NCBI RefSeq assembly: GCF_000420145.1
Contig: NZ_ATUJ01000004.1
Span: 228,892-292,891, forward strand
Origin: Paracoccus zeaxanthinifaciens ATCC 21588
GTDB taxonomy: Bacteria; Pseudomonadota; Alphaproteobacteria; Rhodobacterales; Rhodobacteraceae
Length of the DNA stretch: 64,000 bases
Direction of reading: 5' to 3'
Below are positions 20,037-29,362 of the stretch, in pieces. Both the position numbers and the translations under genes were made by a program. Within the stretch, counting starts at the first letter, position 1, and every line of letters begins with the position of its first letter. Under the pieces are notes generated by a model, which worked only from the letters and a program-made list of their open reading frames with translations, was not told the DNA's origin and did not search any database.

Positions 20037-21893
20037 ATGCGAATCTACGAAATCCTTAACAAATCTGCGTCAGCGCGGGTCTGTGCCGCCTTGGGCGCCC
20101 TTGCGTGCGGTGTTGCAGCAATGCCGCTGACAACCCTTGCCGATCCCGCGCATGGCATTGCAATCTATGGAGAACCGGCACTGGAGCCCGGTTTCGCGCA
20201 TTTGCCCTATGCCGACCCCGAAGCGCCGCAGGGCGGCACGATTCGGCTGGCCGAGCCCGGGGGCTTCGACAGCCTGAAACCCTGGATCCTCAAGGGCAAT
20301 CCCGCATGGGGCGTGGGCGTTCACGTCACCGAAGCCCTGATGATGCGGTCGATCGACGAACCCTTCACGCTGTACGGCCTGCTGGCCGAAAGCGTGGATG
20401 TGGCCCCTGACCGCTCCTGGGTCGAATTCACGCTGCGCCCCGAGGCCCGATTCTCGGATGGGAGCCCCGTCACGCTGGACGACGTGATCTGGAGCTACGA
20501 GACATTGGGCACACAGGGGCATCCGCGATACCTGGGCGCCTGGTCCAAGGTCGAGACGCTGAAGAAGACCGGCCCCCGCAGCATCCGCTTCACCTTCAAC
20601 GAGATCGACCGCGAACTGCCCCTGCTGATGGGCATGCGCCCCATCCTGAAGAAATCCCAGTGGGAGGGGCAGGATTTCACCCAGTCCAGCCTGGAGCCCC
20701 CTATCGGCAGCGGCCCCTATGTCATCGAGAGCGTCGATCCGGGCCGCTCGATCACCTTCCGCAGGAACCCCGACTACTGGGGCGCCGATCTGCCACTGAA
20801 TGCGGGGCTCTATAATTTCGACGCGATCCGCTACGACTATTTCGCGGATGGCAATGCGATGTTCGAGGCGTTCAAGGCCGGCGAGGTCGATGTCTGGCGT
20901 GAGCTTTCGGCCCAGAAATGGCAGACCGAGTTCGATTTTCCCGCCGTCCAGCGCGGCGACGTGACCCTGTCCGAGATCCCGCAGGAACGCCCCTCGGGGA
21001 TCGTGGGGCTGGTCATGAACACCCGCAACCCGATCTTCGACGACTGGCGCGTGCGGCAGGCCATGATCGAGATGTTCAACTTCCGCTTCATCAACCGGGT
21101 GCTGAACGGCGGAAACGATCCGCGGATCACGTCCTATTTCTCGAACAGCTACCTGTCGATGGATGAGGGACCCGCGACCGGGCGCGAGGCCGAACTGCTG
21201 GCCCCCCATGCCGACACCCTGCCCCCCGGCACCATCGAGGGTTACGGCCTGCCCGAAGGCGCGGAACGCGCGATGGACCGCCCCGCCATCCGCCGCGCCA
21301 TGAAGCTGATGGAGGATGCGGGCTGGACCGTGCAGGACGGCCGCATGGCCGATGCGGACGGACGCCCCTTCGAATTCGAGATCCTGCTGAACCAGAACGG
21401 CAGCGCGATGCGCAGCGGCTCCGAGGTGCTGCAGATGGTCAACATCTTCGTCGAGGCGCTGCGCCCCCTGGGCATCCGCCCCAACGTGACCATGCTGGAT
21501 TCCGCGCAATTCGTGCAGCGGACCAACAACTATGCCTTCGACATGACTTGGTACGAACGCGGCCTGTCGCTGTCGCCCGGCAATGAACAGCGGCTCTATT
21601 GGGGGGCGTCGGGCGTGTCCGATCCGGGCAGCCGCAACTGGATGGGGATGGACAGCCCCGCCGCCGAGGCCGCGATCGACGCGATGGCCGCCGCCGAGGA
21701 TCGCGACGACTACATCGCCGCCGTCCGCGCACTGGATCGTGTGCTGACGGCCGGGCGCTATGTCATACCTGTGAACTATTCCCCCGTTTCGCGTCTGGCC
21801 CATGCCACGCGGCTTGAATACCCTGATCACATACCGGTTTACGGGGATTGGCCCGGCTTCATGCCGGATGTTTGGTGGCAGGAGGCGAACTGA
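20037..21893 (+). CDS. YejA-like peptide ABC transporter substrate-binding protein
   Basis: 618-residue family 5 extracellular solute-binding protein with a signal peptide ending near LTTLADP. YejA/microcin C-type marks are YADPEAPQGGTIRLAEPGGFDSLKPW, FTLRPEARFSDGSPVTLDDV and PVNYSPVSRLAHATRLEYP near the end. It should bind oligopeptides or peptide-like compounds in the periplasm. No permease or ATPase genes adjoin it, so it must partner with a transporter encoded elsewhere. Its stop overlaps the next small gene (TGATG). Confidence 0.88.
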   Translation: MRIYEILNKSASARVCAALGALACGVAAMPLTTLADPAHGIAIYGEPALEPGFAHLPYADPEAPQGGTIRLAEPGGFDSLKPWILKGNPAWGVGVHVTEALMMRSIDEPFTLYGLLAESVDVAPDRSWVEFTLRPEARFSDGSPVTLDDVIWSYETLGTQGHPRYLGAWSKVETLKKTGPRSIRFTFNEIDRELPLLMGMRPILKKSQWEGQDFTQSSLEPPIGSGPYVIESVDPGRSITFRRNPDYWGADLPLNAGLYNFDAIRYDYFADGNAMFEAFKAGEVDVWRELSAQKWQTEFDFPAVQRGDVTLSEIPQERPSGIVGLVMNTRNPIFDDWRVRQAMIEMFNFRFINRVLNGGNDPRITSYFSNSYLSMDEGPATGREAELLAPHADTLPPGTIEGYGLPEGAERAMDRPAIRRAMKLMEDAGWTVQDGRMADADGRPFEFEILLNQNGSAMRSGSEVLQMVNIFVEALRPLGIRPNVTMLDSAQFVQRTNNYAFDMTWYERGLSLSPGNEQRLYWGASGVSDPGSRNWMGMDSPAAEAAIDAMAAAEDRDDYIAAVRALDRVLTAGRYVIPVNYSPVSRLAHATRLEYPDHIPVYGDWPGFMPDVWWQEAN

Positions 21894-22030
21894 TGCGGAT
21901 CTTGTGTGTTACGATTCTGGCCTGCGCGACGCTGGCCGGCTGCAACACCGTCGCAGGTGTCGGCGAGGATATCACCGGGGTTGCCCGCTGGACCCAGGGC
22001 AGCCTTCCCGCAGGAGGGAGTTACTACTGA
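21893..22030 (+). CDS. entericidin-family small lipoprotein
   Basis: 45 codons. A short signal MRILCVTILACATLAGC ends in a lipobox with Cys17, then NTVAGVGEDI, the conserved entericidin motif. Entericidins are small outer-membrane-linked lipoproteins with toxin or antidote roles in enteric bacteria; in alphaproteobacteria they mostly act as envelope-stress markers. The start overlaps the upstream stop (TGATG), and its stop overlaps the next start in the same way, so three genes are coupled. Confidence 0.75.
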   Translation: MRILCVTILACATLAGCNTVAGVGEDITGVARWTQGSLPAGGSYY

Positions 22031-22365
22031 TGAAGTGGCACCACGTCCAAGAGAACTGGAGCGCCTTCTACGAGGCGATCACCGACAAGTGGCCCGAGGT
22101 CGACGAAGCCGACCTGGACGAGATCGACGGCGACCAGCGCGCCTTCGTCGAATACCTGACCGAGGTCACAGGCCAGGAACCCGAGGAAGTCCGCGAGGAG
22201 ATGCGCGAATGGCTGCGAGGAGAGATCCCGTCGGACATCGTCATGGACCCCGTGCATGACAACCAGTCGATCCGGCTCAGCTCCAAATACGTCAACGAGG
22301 GCGAGGACGAGTTTGCCGACGATGCCCGCTTCGGCGACGATGGCGACAACGCCGAGGATGGCTGA
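22030..22365 (+). CDS. CsbD-like acidic small protein
   Basis: 111 residues, very acidic. The N-terminal half (MKWHHVQENWSAFYEAITD, then VDEADLDEIDGD) follows the CsbD pattern of general-stress proteins, but the C-terminal 45 residues are an Asp/Glu-rich tail not usual in that family. Pairing with an entericidin gene suggests a stress-induced unit. Molecular function is unknown. Confidence 0.6.
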   Translation: MKWHHVQENWSAFYEAITDKWPEVDEADLDEIDGDQRAFVEYLTEVTGQEPEEVREEMREWLRGEIPSDIVMDPVHDNQSIRLSSKYVNEGEDEFADDARFGDDGDNAEDG

Positions 22366-22370
22366 AACGA

Positions 22371-22398
22371 AAGACGCCGCCCCGCCGGGCGGCGTCTT
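22371..22398. terminator. bidirectional terminator between convergent genes
   Basis: Ten-base perfect inverted repeat aagacgccgc / gcggcgtctt with an eight-base loop. A/T-containing flanks serve both the CsbD-like gene and the BCCT-like gene. Confidence 0.75.
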
Positions 22399-22404
22399 CA
22401 GTTC

Positions 22405-23568
22405 TTACGCCCGAAGCGCGGGCTCTGCGGGCAAGCCCTTCAGCTTGCCCCTCTTCATGATCAGCATCACGTAGATGACGCCATAGAGGCCCGCGACGGT
22501 CAGACCCACCCAGTGGATCTCGAACGGGGTGAACATGTAGGCGGCGACCAGGCCCAGCTGCATCGCGAAATGCAGCGGATAGTAGCGGCGATCGCCCAGG
22601 TTCTCTCGCGACCAGCCCAGATTGGCCGAATAGAGACGGATCAGGCTGTCGAGCGAGTTGATCACGAAGACCACGCCCACGCCGATCATGAACCAGTTCA
22701 GCCAGCCGGGGATCGCGATCGAACCCTGATGATAGACGAACAGCACGCAGAACCACAGCCCCAGGGGCACCGCCGGCAGGAAGACCATCGCCAGCGCCAG
22801 CTGCCAGGTGTTCAGCCCGCCCACGAAGCGCGCCACGAACTGGCCGATCATGATCGACCACGCGAACCACCAGAACAGGTAGAACTCGTGATAATCGTTG
22901 ATGGGCGTCGAGAAGCGCGGCAGGTGGCGGAAGTAATCCATCAGCAGGCCGACATTGCCCACGAAATCGGACATGCCCACGCGGCTGTAGACGAAGGCAA
23001 TCATGGCAAGCGCGGTGAAGGCCAGCGTGCCGAAGCCGTAGCTCGAGATGATGGCGAGCCATTTCATCACATTCATGTTGCCGCTGGAGATGACGGCAGC
23101 ACCGATCACCACCACGACCAGCACCCAGATCGCCGTCTGCGACATCTCGGGGGCATAGCCCGGCAGGCTGGTCATGAACAGGTAGCAGGTGAACGAGCAG
23201 GTCGCGATGACGGTCAGGTTGTAGACCCATTTCACCAGCGGGATCTCGAACAGCTTCAGCTTGGGCTCGATGGCCACGAAATAAAAGGTGGCGACGAAAT
23301 ACATCAGCCAGACCAGCGGTCCCCACATGCCGAACTCGACGGCCAGGGCGTTGGTGAAGGCGAAGGCGCCGTCTTCCTCGTAGACGGGGAATTCGCTCAG
23401 CGGCAGCATCACGAGGCCCATGTCCAGGCCGGCGGTGAACAGCAGCGCGATCAGCGTGAACAGGCCGACGGGCGATTCGCCACGCATCGGCAGGCGCGGC
23501 CAGCGGACAAGCACGAACACCGCGCAGGCAAGAACGCTTAGATATGCGACGGTTATGATCGGCGTCAT
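22405..23568 (-). CDS. BCCT-like (choline/betaine-type) membrane transporter
   Basis: 387-residue protein with about ten hydrophobic helices. The strongest family hint is FYLFWWFAWSIMIGQFVARF, resembling the tryptophan-rich WW box of betaine/choline/carnitine carriers. A full BCCT protein has about 500 or more residues, so this is a shorter, divergent relative and substrate binding cannot be predicted. ATG 23568 is chosen because AAGGA lies upstream and the first helix follows at once; a longer reading begins at 23622. Confidence 0.55.
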   Translation of the reverse strand: MTPIITVAYLSVLACAVFVLVRWPRLPMRGESPVGLFTLIALLFTAGLDMGLVMLPLSEFPVYEEDGAFAFTNALAVEFGMWGPLVWLMYFVATFYFVAIEPKLKLFEIPLVKWVYNLTVIATCSFTCYLFMTSLPGYAPEMSQTAIWVLVVVVIGAAVISSGNMNVMKWLAIISSYGFGTLAFTALAMIAFVYSRVGMSDFVGNVGLLMDYFRHLPRFSTPINDYHEFYLFWWFAWSIMIGQFVARFVGGLNTWQLALAMVFLPAVPLGLWFCVLFVYHQGSIAIPGWLNWFMIGVGVVFVINSLDSLIRLYSANLGWSRENLGDRRYYPLHFAMQLGLVAAYMFTPFEIHWVGLTVAGLYGVIYVMLIMKRGKLKGLPAEPALRA

Positions 23569-23812
23569 ATGCGATCCTTGTTTTCGCAATCGAATGATCT
23601 TCTGGGTGACCGGCCCGAACAAGCGCAGCGGCAGTGCTGGACTGCCGCCGCCAAGTCGTCACCGGCGCGGCATACGGGTGCCGCTTATTTGTTTGATGAG
23701 CTAAGAATGATGGATATTGATTGCTTAGTCAATCAAAAACATCGGAAGGGTTGAGCCGCCCCTCCGCATCTGTCAAAGGGCAGCCTTGATCATGGCGGAA
23801 CGGGGGTCCCGC

Positions 23813-24700
23813 ATGTCCACGGTTATGAAACTTGCGACGGGCAGCATCCTGCTGGGCCTGTTAGTCCTTGCGCTCAAGACGCTGGCATGGCGGCTGACGG
23901 GGTCGGTCGCGCTGATGTCGGACGCGCTGGAAAGCATCGTGAACGTGGCGACCGCCGTGGCGGCGCTGGTGGCGATCCGCGTGGCGCAGCGCCCGGCGGA
24001 TGACGGCCACCCCTATGGCCACCACAAGGCCGAGTTCTTCTCGGCCGTGCTGGAAGGCGTGCTGATCATCGTCGCGGCCCTGGTGATCCTGCACGAGGCA
24101 TGGGAGGCGTTCCGCGCCCCCCGCATGATCGATGCCCCCGCAGCGGGTCTTGCGATCAACGCCGTCGCGGGCGCACTGAACGCGATCTGGTGCCGGGTTC
24201 TGCTGGTGCAGGGGCGCAGGTTGCGCTCGCCCGCGCTGGTGGCCGACGGGCGGCACCTGCTGTCGGATGTCGTCTCATCCGCCGGGGTGCTGCTGGGCGT
24301 GGCGCTGGCCCATGCCACGGGCTGGGCGGTGCTGGACCCGCTGCTGGCGATGCTGGTGGGGCTGAACATCCTGTGGTCGGGCTGGCGCGTCATGGCCGCA
24401 TCCATCGGCGGCCTGATGGACGAGGCCGTCCCCGACGAGACGCTGCAGGCGATCCGCGACATCATCTCGGACAAAGCCACCGGCGCGATCGAGGCGCATG
24501 ACCTGCGCACGCGACATGCAGGCGCGGTGACCTTCATCGACTTCCACCTGGTGATCGACGGGCAGACCAGCGTGGCCGATGCCCATGCGATCTGCGACCG
24601 GATCGAGGGGTCACTGAAGGCGCTGCTGCCCGATGCGCAGATCACCATCCATGTCGAGCCCGAACACAAGGCCAAGCATTCGGGCGTCCTCGTCCTCTAG
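23813..24700 (+). CDS. cation diffusion facilitator family metal exporter
   Basis: 295 residues: six membrane helices then a cytoplasmic domain. Helix 2 carries SVALMSDALESIVN and helix 5 carries GRHLLSDVVSS, the paired metal site; the second Asp of the usual helix-2 DxxxD is Ser here. GHPYGHHKAEFF is the conserved loop before helix 3. It should export a divalent metal using the proton gradient. Start 23813 is chosen over 23791 for its G-rich ribosome site, though not decisively. Its stop overlaps the convergent xthA stop in ctag. Confidence 0.85.
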   Translation: MSTVMKLATGSILLGLLVLALKTLAWRLTGSVALMSDALESIVNVATAVAALVAIRVAQRPADDGHPYGHHKAEFFSAVLEGVLIIVAALVILHEAWEAFRAPRMIDAPAAGLAINAVAGALNAIWCRVLLVQGRRLRSPALVADGRHLLSDVVSSAGVLLGVALAHATGWAVLDPLLAMLVGLNILWSGWRVMAASIGGLMDEAVPDETLQAIRDIISDKATGAIEAHDLRTRHAGAVTFIDFHLVIDGQTSVADAHAICDRIEGSLKALLPDAQITIHVEPEHKAKHSGVLVL

Positions 24701-25482
24701 TCCCGCAGGCGGACCCAGACCGGGACGTGATCGCTCGGCTTCTCGCCCGCGCGGGCATCGCGATCCACGCCCGTCTCGACCATCAGATCGGCGGCCTGCG
24801 GGGACAGTAGCAGGTGGTCGATGCGGATGCCGTCATCCTTGTTCCACGCCCCTGCTTGGTAATCCCAGAAGGTGAAGGGCCCGCGCGTCGCATGCGGGTC
24901 GCGGATGCGCACCGCATCGGTCCAGCCCTGGTTCACGATCCGGCGGAAGGCCGCGCGGCTTTCGGGGCGGAACAGGGCGTCCTCGGTCCATTTCTGCGGA
25001 TTGGCCGCGTCGCGCGGCTCGGGGATGATGTTGTAGTCGCCCAGCATGATCACGGGCATCTCGGATGCCAGCAGCTCCTCGGCGCGCAGGCGCAGCCGTT
25101 CCATCCATGCCAGCTTGTAGTCGTATTTCGGACCCGGCGCGGGGTTGCCGTTCGGCAGGTACAGGCCCGCGATGCGGACCGCGTGATCGCCGATCACCGT
25201 CGCCTCGATATAGCGGGCCTGCTCGTCCTCGTCGTCGCCGGGCAGGCCGCGGGTCACGTCCTCCAGCGGCAGCTTCGACAGGATCGCGACGCCGTTGAAG
25301 CTCTTCTGGCCATGCGTCTCGACCCGCCAGCCCATGTCCTCGAAATGCTCGCGCGGAAAGTTCTCGTCCACGGACTTGATTTCCTGCAGGACGACCAGAT
25401 CGGCATCGGTCGAGGCCAGCCAGTCGCTGAGCGCCTGGATGCGTGCCTTGACGCCGTTGATGTTGAAGCTTGCGATTTTCAT
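24697..25482 (-). CDS. xthA: exodeoxyribonuclease III
   Basis: 261-residue exonuclease III/AP endonuclease. Seen in order: SFNINGVKARIQ at the start, LQEIKS with the metal-binding Glu, FNGVAILSK, the GLYLPNGNP segment, MLGDYNIIPEP with the catalytic Asp-Asn pair, FTFWDYQAG and the C-terminal KPSDHVPVW with the catalytic His. It repairs abasic sites. ATG 25482 is chosen since MKIASFNINGVKA is the usual N-terminus. Confidence 0.93.
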   Translation of the reverse strand: MKIASFNINGVKARIQALSDWLASTDADLVVLQEIKSVDENFPREHFEDMGWRVETHGQKSFNGVAILSKLPLEDVTRGLPGDDEDEQARYIEATVIGDHAVRIAGLYLPNGNPAPGPKYDYKLAWMERLRLRAEELLASEMPVIMLGDYNIIPEPRDAANPQKWTEDALFRPESRAAFRRIVNQGWTDAVRIRDPHATRGPFTFWDYQAGAWNKDDGIRIDHLLLSPQAADLMVETGVDRDARAGEKPSDHVPVWVRLRD

Positions 25483-25538
25483 GGGCGGCATCTTTAGCGC
25501 CGCCCCCGGATTTGGCAACCGCCCCGGATGGGGCGGCC

Positions 25539-25862
25539 CTACATCGAGAAGGACGTCCCGCAGCCGCAGCTGCTGGTGGCGTTCGGATTCTCGATCACGA
25601 AGCGCGCGCCGATCAGTTCGTCCGTGAAGTCAATCACGGCATTGGCCAGGAACGGCAACGACACCGGATCGACCACGACCCGCTGGCCGCCCTTTTCCAG
25701 GACCAGGTCGTCATCCTCGGGCTTGTCCAGCCGGATGTCGTACTGGAAGCCGGAACATCCCCCGCCGGACACGGCGACGCGCAGCGCCACGGGGTCCTTT
25801 CCCGCGTTGATTTCGGCCAGCCTGTCATAGGCCCGCTCGGTGACTTTGGGTGGCAAGTTCAT
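25539..25862 (-). CDS. erpA: HesB/IscA-family iron-sulfur insertion protein (ErpA-like)
   Basis: 107 residues. The three cluster-binding cysteines are in GGGCSGFQYD and the C-terminal SSCGCGTSF. A-type carriers deliver [4Fe-4S] clusters to apoproteins. ATG 25862 gives the normal family length; the longer reading from 25949 overlaps the dgt start region. The gene is divergent from dgt with 44 bases between, so both promoters share that gap. ErpA is chosen over IscA because no isc or suf genes are nearby. Confidence 0.85.
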   Translation of the reverse strand: MNLPPKVTERAYDRLAEINAGKDPVALRVAVSGGGCSGFQYDIRLDKPEDDDLVLEKGGQRVVVDPVSLPFLANAVIDFTDELIGARFVIENPNATSSCGCGTSFSM

Positions 25863-25906
25863 GGGTCGTTCCCGTTTTCGTCCGACACGGGGAAATATAG
25901 GGTCTG

Positions 25907-27109
25907 ATGCGAACACTCGCAAGGAAGGCCCTGCAACACGTGACCGCACTCGCGCCCTATGCCTGCAAGCCCGAGGACAGCCGTGGCCGGCTGAGCCCCG
26001 AACAGCTGTCCACCTTCCGTTCGCCCTGGCAGCGCGACCGCGACCGGATCATCCATTCCAGCGCCTTCCGCAGGCTGAAGCACAAGACGCAGGTCTTCGT
26101 GGAACAGGACGGCGAAGCCTATCGCGGCGATTATTTCCGCACGCGCCTGACCCACACCATCGAGGTCGCGCAGGTCGCCCGCACCATCGCGGGCGCGCTG
26201 TCGCTGAACACCGACCTGGCCGAGACCGTGGCGCTGGCGCATGACCTGGGCCACCCGCCCTTCGGCCACACGGGCGAGGATGCGCTGGCCGTCCTGATGG
26301 AGCCTTACGGCGGCTTCGACCACAACGCCCAGGCCTTGCGCATCGTCACGCGGCTGGAGCGTCACTACGCCGATTTCGACGGCCTGAACCTGACCTGGGA
26401 GAGCCTCGAGGGCATCGCCAAGCATAACGGCCCCGTCACGGGCGACCTGCCCTATGCCCTGGCCGAGGTGAATGCCGACTGGGATCTGGAGCTTGCGACG
26501 AATGCCAGCGCCGAGGCGCAGGTCGCGGCCGTGGCGGACGACATCGCCTACAATCACCACGACCTGCATGACGGGCTGCGCGCGGGCCTGTTCACCGAAG
26601 GCGATCTGGCCGAACTTCCGGTGATCGGCCCCGCCTTCGCCGATGTGGACCGCCTCTATCCCGATCTGGATGCGCAGCGTCGCCGTTACGAGGCGCTGCG
26701 CCGCGTCTTCGGCGTCATGGTCGAGGATGTGATCGCCGTGGCCGAGAACCGGCTTGCCGCGCTGCAGCCGCAATCGGTGGACGACATCCGCGGGATGGAG
26801 GGGCCGATCATCCGCTTCTCGAAGCCGCTCTATCAGAACATCAAGGCGATCAAGTCCTTCCTGTTCCAGCGCATGTACCGCGCCCCTTCCGTGGTCGTGG
26901 AACGCAAGTCGGTGACGCAGATGGTGAACGACATGTTCCCGCTGTTCCTCGACACGCCCGAATGCATGCCCGACCAGTGGCACCGCGCCGCGCTGGCCCT
27001 GCCCGACCGCACGGAACGCGCGCGGCTGGTGCTGGACTATGTCGCGGGCATGACCGACCGCTTCGCCATCGCGGAACATCACCGGCTGTTTCCCGACAGT
27101 TCGAACTGA
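25907..27109 (+). CDS. dgt: deoxyguanosinetriphosphate triphosphohydrolase-like protein
   Basis: 400-residue HD-domain dNTPase. FRRLKHKTQVFV, RTRLTHTIEVAQVAR and AHDLGHPPFGHTGEDAL give the H...HD...D metal site, with VADDIAYNHHDLHDGLRAG supplying the last ligand. It hydrolyses dNTPs to the deoxynucleoside plus triphosphate. Length is in the range of the shorter (type 2) Dgt enzymes. Confidence 0.93.
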   Translation: MRTLARKALQHVTALAPYACKPEDSRGRLSPEQLSTFRSPWQRDRDRIIHSSAFRRLKHKTQVFVEQDGEAYRGDYFRTRLTHTIEVAQVARTIAGALSLNTDLAETVALAHDLGHPPFGHTGEDALAVLMEPYGGFDHNAQALRIVTRLERHYADFDGLNLTWESLEGIAKHNGPVTGDLPYALAEVNADWDLELATNASAEAQVAAVADDIAYNHHDLHDGLRAGLFTEGDLAELPVIGPAFADVDRLYPDLDAQRRRYEALRRVFGVMVEDVIAVAENRLAALQPQSVDDIRGMEGPIIRFSKPLYQNIKAIKSFLFQRMYRAPSVVVERKSVTQMVNDMFPLFLDTPECMPDQWHRAALALPDRTERARLVLDYVAGMTDRFAIAEHHRLFPDSSN

Positions 27110-27116
27110 TCCGGGC

Positions 27117-27146
27117 CGGGTTGCGTTGACTGCCCGACGCAACCCG
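27117..27146 (+). terminator. hairpin between dgt and osmC
   Basis: Perfect ten-base inverted repeat cgggttgcgt / acgcaacccg with a ten-base loop. It has no T run, so it may be a weak terminator of dgt or an operator for osmC. Confidence 0.4.
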
Positions 27147-27164
27147 ACACCAAAGGAGGATCGG

Positions 27165-27587
27165 ATGATCACCAAGACCGGATCTGCGAAATGGGAAGGC
27201 GGCCTCAAGGAAGGCAAGGGCCAGGTGTCCAGCCAGTCCGGCGCGCTGTCGGACCAGCCCTACGGCTTCAACACCCGCTTCGAGGACAAGCCCGGCACCA
27301 ATCCCGAGGAACTGATCGGCGCGGCGCATGCGTCCTGCTTCTCGATGGCGCTGGCGATGATGCTGGAACAGGAAGGCATCTCGGGCGTCGCGATCGAGAC
27401 GACCTCGGAGATCTCGATGGACAAGGAGGGCGACGGCTTCGCCGTCAAGAAGGCCCATCTGAAGACCTCGATCAAAGCCGATGCCGATCAGGCCAAGGTC
27501 ATGGAGATTGCCGACAAGGCCAAGGCCGGCTGCCCGATCTCGAAGCTGCTGAACGCCGAGATCACGATGGACGCCAAGATGGCGTAA
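27165..27587 (+). CDS. osmC: OsmC-family peroxiredoxin
   Basis: 140 residues. The two redox cysteines lie in AAHASCFSMAL and AGCPISKLL. The start MITKTGSAKWEGGLKEGKGQ is typical of OsmC rather than Ohr. It reduces organic hydroperoxides during osmotic and oxidative stress. AAAGGAGG lies four to six bases upstream of ATG 27165. A strong bidirectional terminator follows. Confidence 0.92.
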   Translation: MITKTGSAKWEGGLKEGKGQVSSQSGALSDQPYGFNTRFEDKPGTNPEELIGAAHASCFSMALAMMLEQEGISGVAIETTSEISMDKEGDGFAVKKAHLKTSIKADADQAKVMEIADKAKAGCPISKLLNAEITMDAKMA

Positions 27588-27593
27588 TGCGAA

Positions 27594-27619
27594 ACGCCCG
27601 GTCCTGTCGGACCGGGCGT
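27594..27619. terminator. bidirectional terminator between osmC and prfC
   Basis: Perfect 11-base inverted repeat acgcccggtcc / ggaccgggcgt with a TGTC loop. T-rich sequence follows on the plus strand, and it lies eight bases before the prfC stop on the other strand. Confidence 0.75.
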
Positions 27620-27626
27620 CATCGTT

Positions 27627-29222
27627 TCAGACCATCATTTCCTTGGTCGCGGTCAGCGACAGGTCGGGATGGTCGCGACCCACGCGGTCGATGTCCCATT
27701 GCAGGCGGGTCAGGAAGACCAGATCGCCGTCATGGTCCAGCGCCATGTGCTGCTTGTTCGCGTTGGAAAACGCCTCGACCTTGTCCTTCGGTCCGGCCAC
27801 CCAACGCGCGCTGGTGAACTGGCTGGCCTCGAAGCGGACGGGGATGCCGTATTCCAGCTCGATCCGGCTGGCCAGCACCTCGAACTGCAGCGCACCCACG
27901 ACGCCCACGATGAAGCCCGAACCGATCATCGGCTTGAAGACCTTGGCCGCGCCTTCTTCGGCGAACTGCATCAGCGCCTTTTCAAGGTGCTTTGCCTTCA
28001 TCGGATCGGTCGCCCGGACCGATTGCAGCAGTTCGGGCGCAAAGCTGGGGATGCCGGTGAAACGCAGGGCCTCGCCCTCGGTCAGGGCATCGCCGATGCG
28101 CAGCTGGCCGTGGTTCGGAATGCCGATGATGTCGCCGGCCCATGCCTCTTCGGCCAGTTCGCGGTCGGCGGCCAGGAACAGGACCGGGTTGCTGACGGCC
28201 ATGGGCTTCTTGGACCGCACATGCGTCAGCTTCATCCCGCGTTCGAAATGCCCGCTGGCAAGACGCACGAAAGCCACGCGGTCGCGGTGCTTGGGGTCCA
28301 TGTTCGCCTGGACCTTGAAGACGAAGCCCGTGACCTTCTTTTCCTCGGGGGCGATCTCGCGGTCGGCGCTGTTCTGCGGCTGCGGCTCGGGCCCGTAGGT
28401 GCTGATGCCCTTCATCAGCTCCTGCACGCCAAAGCTGTTGATCGCGCTGCCGAACCAGATGGGCGTCATGTGCCCTTCCAGGAAGGACTGGCGGTCGAAG
28501 GTCGGCAGCAGCTCGCGCGCCATCTCGATCTCTTCGCGCAGCTGCGTCAGCAGGTGGTCGGGGATGTGCTGGGCCAGCTTGGGGTCGTCCAGACCGTCAA
28601 TGGCGATGGATTCCGCGACCTTGTTGCGGTCGGCGCGGTCCATCAGCTCCAATCGGTCGTTCAGCATGTCATAGCAGCCAAGGAAATCGCGGCCGACCCC
28701 GATGGGCCAGCTGGCGGGCGCCACGTCGATGGCCAGGTTCTCCTGGATCTCGTCGATGATCTCGAAGGTCTCGCGGGATTCGCGGTCCATCTTGTTACAG
28801 AAGGTCAGGATCGGCAAATCGCGCAGGCGGCACACCTCGAACAGCTTGCGCGTCTGGGATTCGACGCCCTTGGCGCCGTCGATCACCATGATCGCCGCAT
28901 CCACCGCCGTCAGCGTGCGATAGGTGTCTTCCGAGAAATCGCTGTGACCCGGCGTGTCCACCAGGTTGAACCGGAACCCGTCGAAATCGAAGGACATCGC
29001 CGAGGCCGAGACCGAGATCCCGCGATCCTGTTCCATCTTCATGAAGTCCGACCGCGTTCGCCGCGCCTCGCCCTTGGCGCGCACCTGTCCGGCCATCTGG
29101 ATGGCGCCACCATACAGAAGGAATTTCTCGGTCAGCGTGGTCTTGCCGGCATCCGGGTGCGAGATGATCGCGAAGGTCCGGCGGCGTGCGATTTCGGGCG
29201 GAAGTTCGGGGCGGTTTGTCAT
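27627..29222 (-). CDS. prfC: peptide chain release factor 3
   Basis: 531-residue translational GTPase. G1 ISHPDAGKTTLTEK, switch I with DRGISVSASAM, G3 VDTPGHSDF and G4 FCNKMDRE are intact; domain II and III continue to a normal C-terminus. RF3 recycles RF1 and RF2 from the ribosome. ATG 29222 is chosen over 29375 because the added 51 residues are unlike the family and would overlap the divergent gene. Confidence 0.95.
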   Translation of the reverse strand: MTNRPELPPEIARRRTFAIISHPDAGKTTLTEKFLLYGGAIQMAGQVRAKGEARRTRSDFMKMEQDRGISVSASAMSFDFDGFRFNLVDTPGHSDFSEDTYRTLTAVDAAIMVIDGAKGVESQTRKLFEVCRLRDLPILTFCNKMDRESRETFEIIDEIQENLAIDVAPASWPIGVGRDFLGCYDMLNDRLELMDRADRNKVAESIAIDGLDDPKLAQHIPDHLLTQLREEIEMARELLPTFDRQSFLEGHMTPIWFGSAINSFGVQELMKGISTYGPEPQPQNSADREIAPEEKKVTGFVFKVQANMDPKHRDRVAFVRLASGHFERGMKLTHVRSKKPMAVSNPVLFLAADRELAEEAWAGDIIGIPNHGQLRIGDALTEGEALRFTGIPSFAPELLQSVRATDPMKAKHLEKALMQFAEEGAAKVFKPMIGSGFIVGVVGALQFEVLASRIELEYGIPVRFEASQFTSARWVAGPKDKVEAFSNANKQHMALDHDGDLVFLTRLQWDIDRVGRDHPDLSLTATKEMMV

Positions 29223-29362
29223 GGCCAGCGCTTTACCGCGCCCGTGTGGACAAGGCAATCGCCACGAGGCACCGCGTAGAATTGTCTGCAATGCGGGGCT
29301 TGTGCGCCGCAGCGATCGGCGCATGATCCGACCCCATCGGTTGCGCAAGACGGGGACAGGGT

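Noticed and set aside
25519..25536. Terminator after erpA (ccgcccc-ggat-ggggcgg)
   Set aside because: A good seven-base stem but no T run, and it lies in the xthA leader, so its role is unclear.
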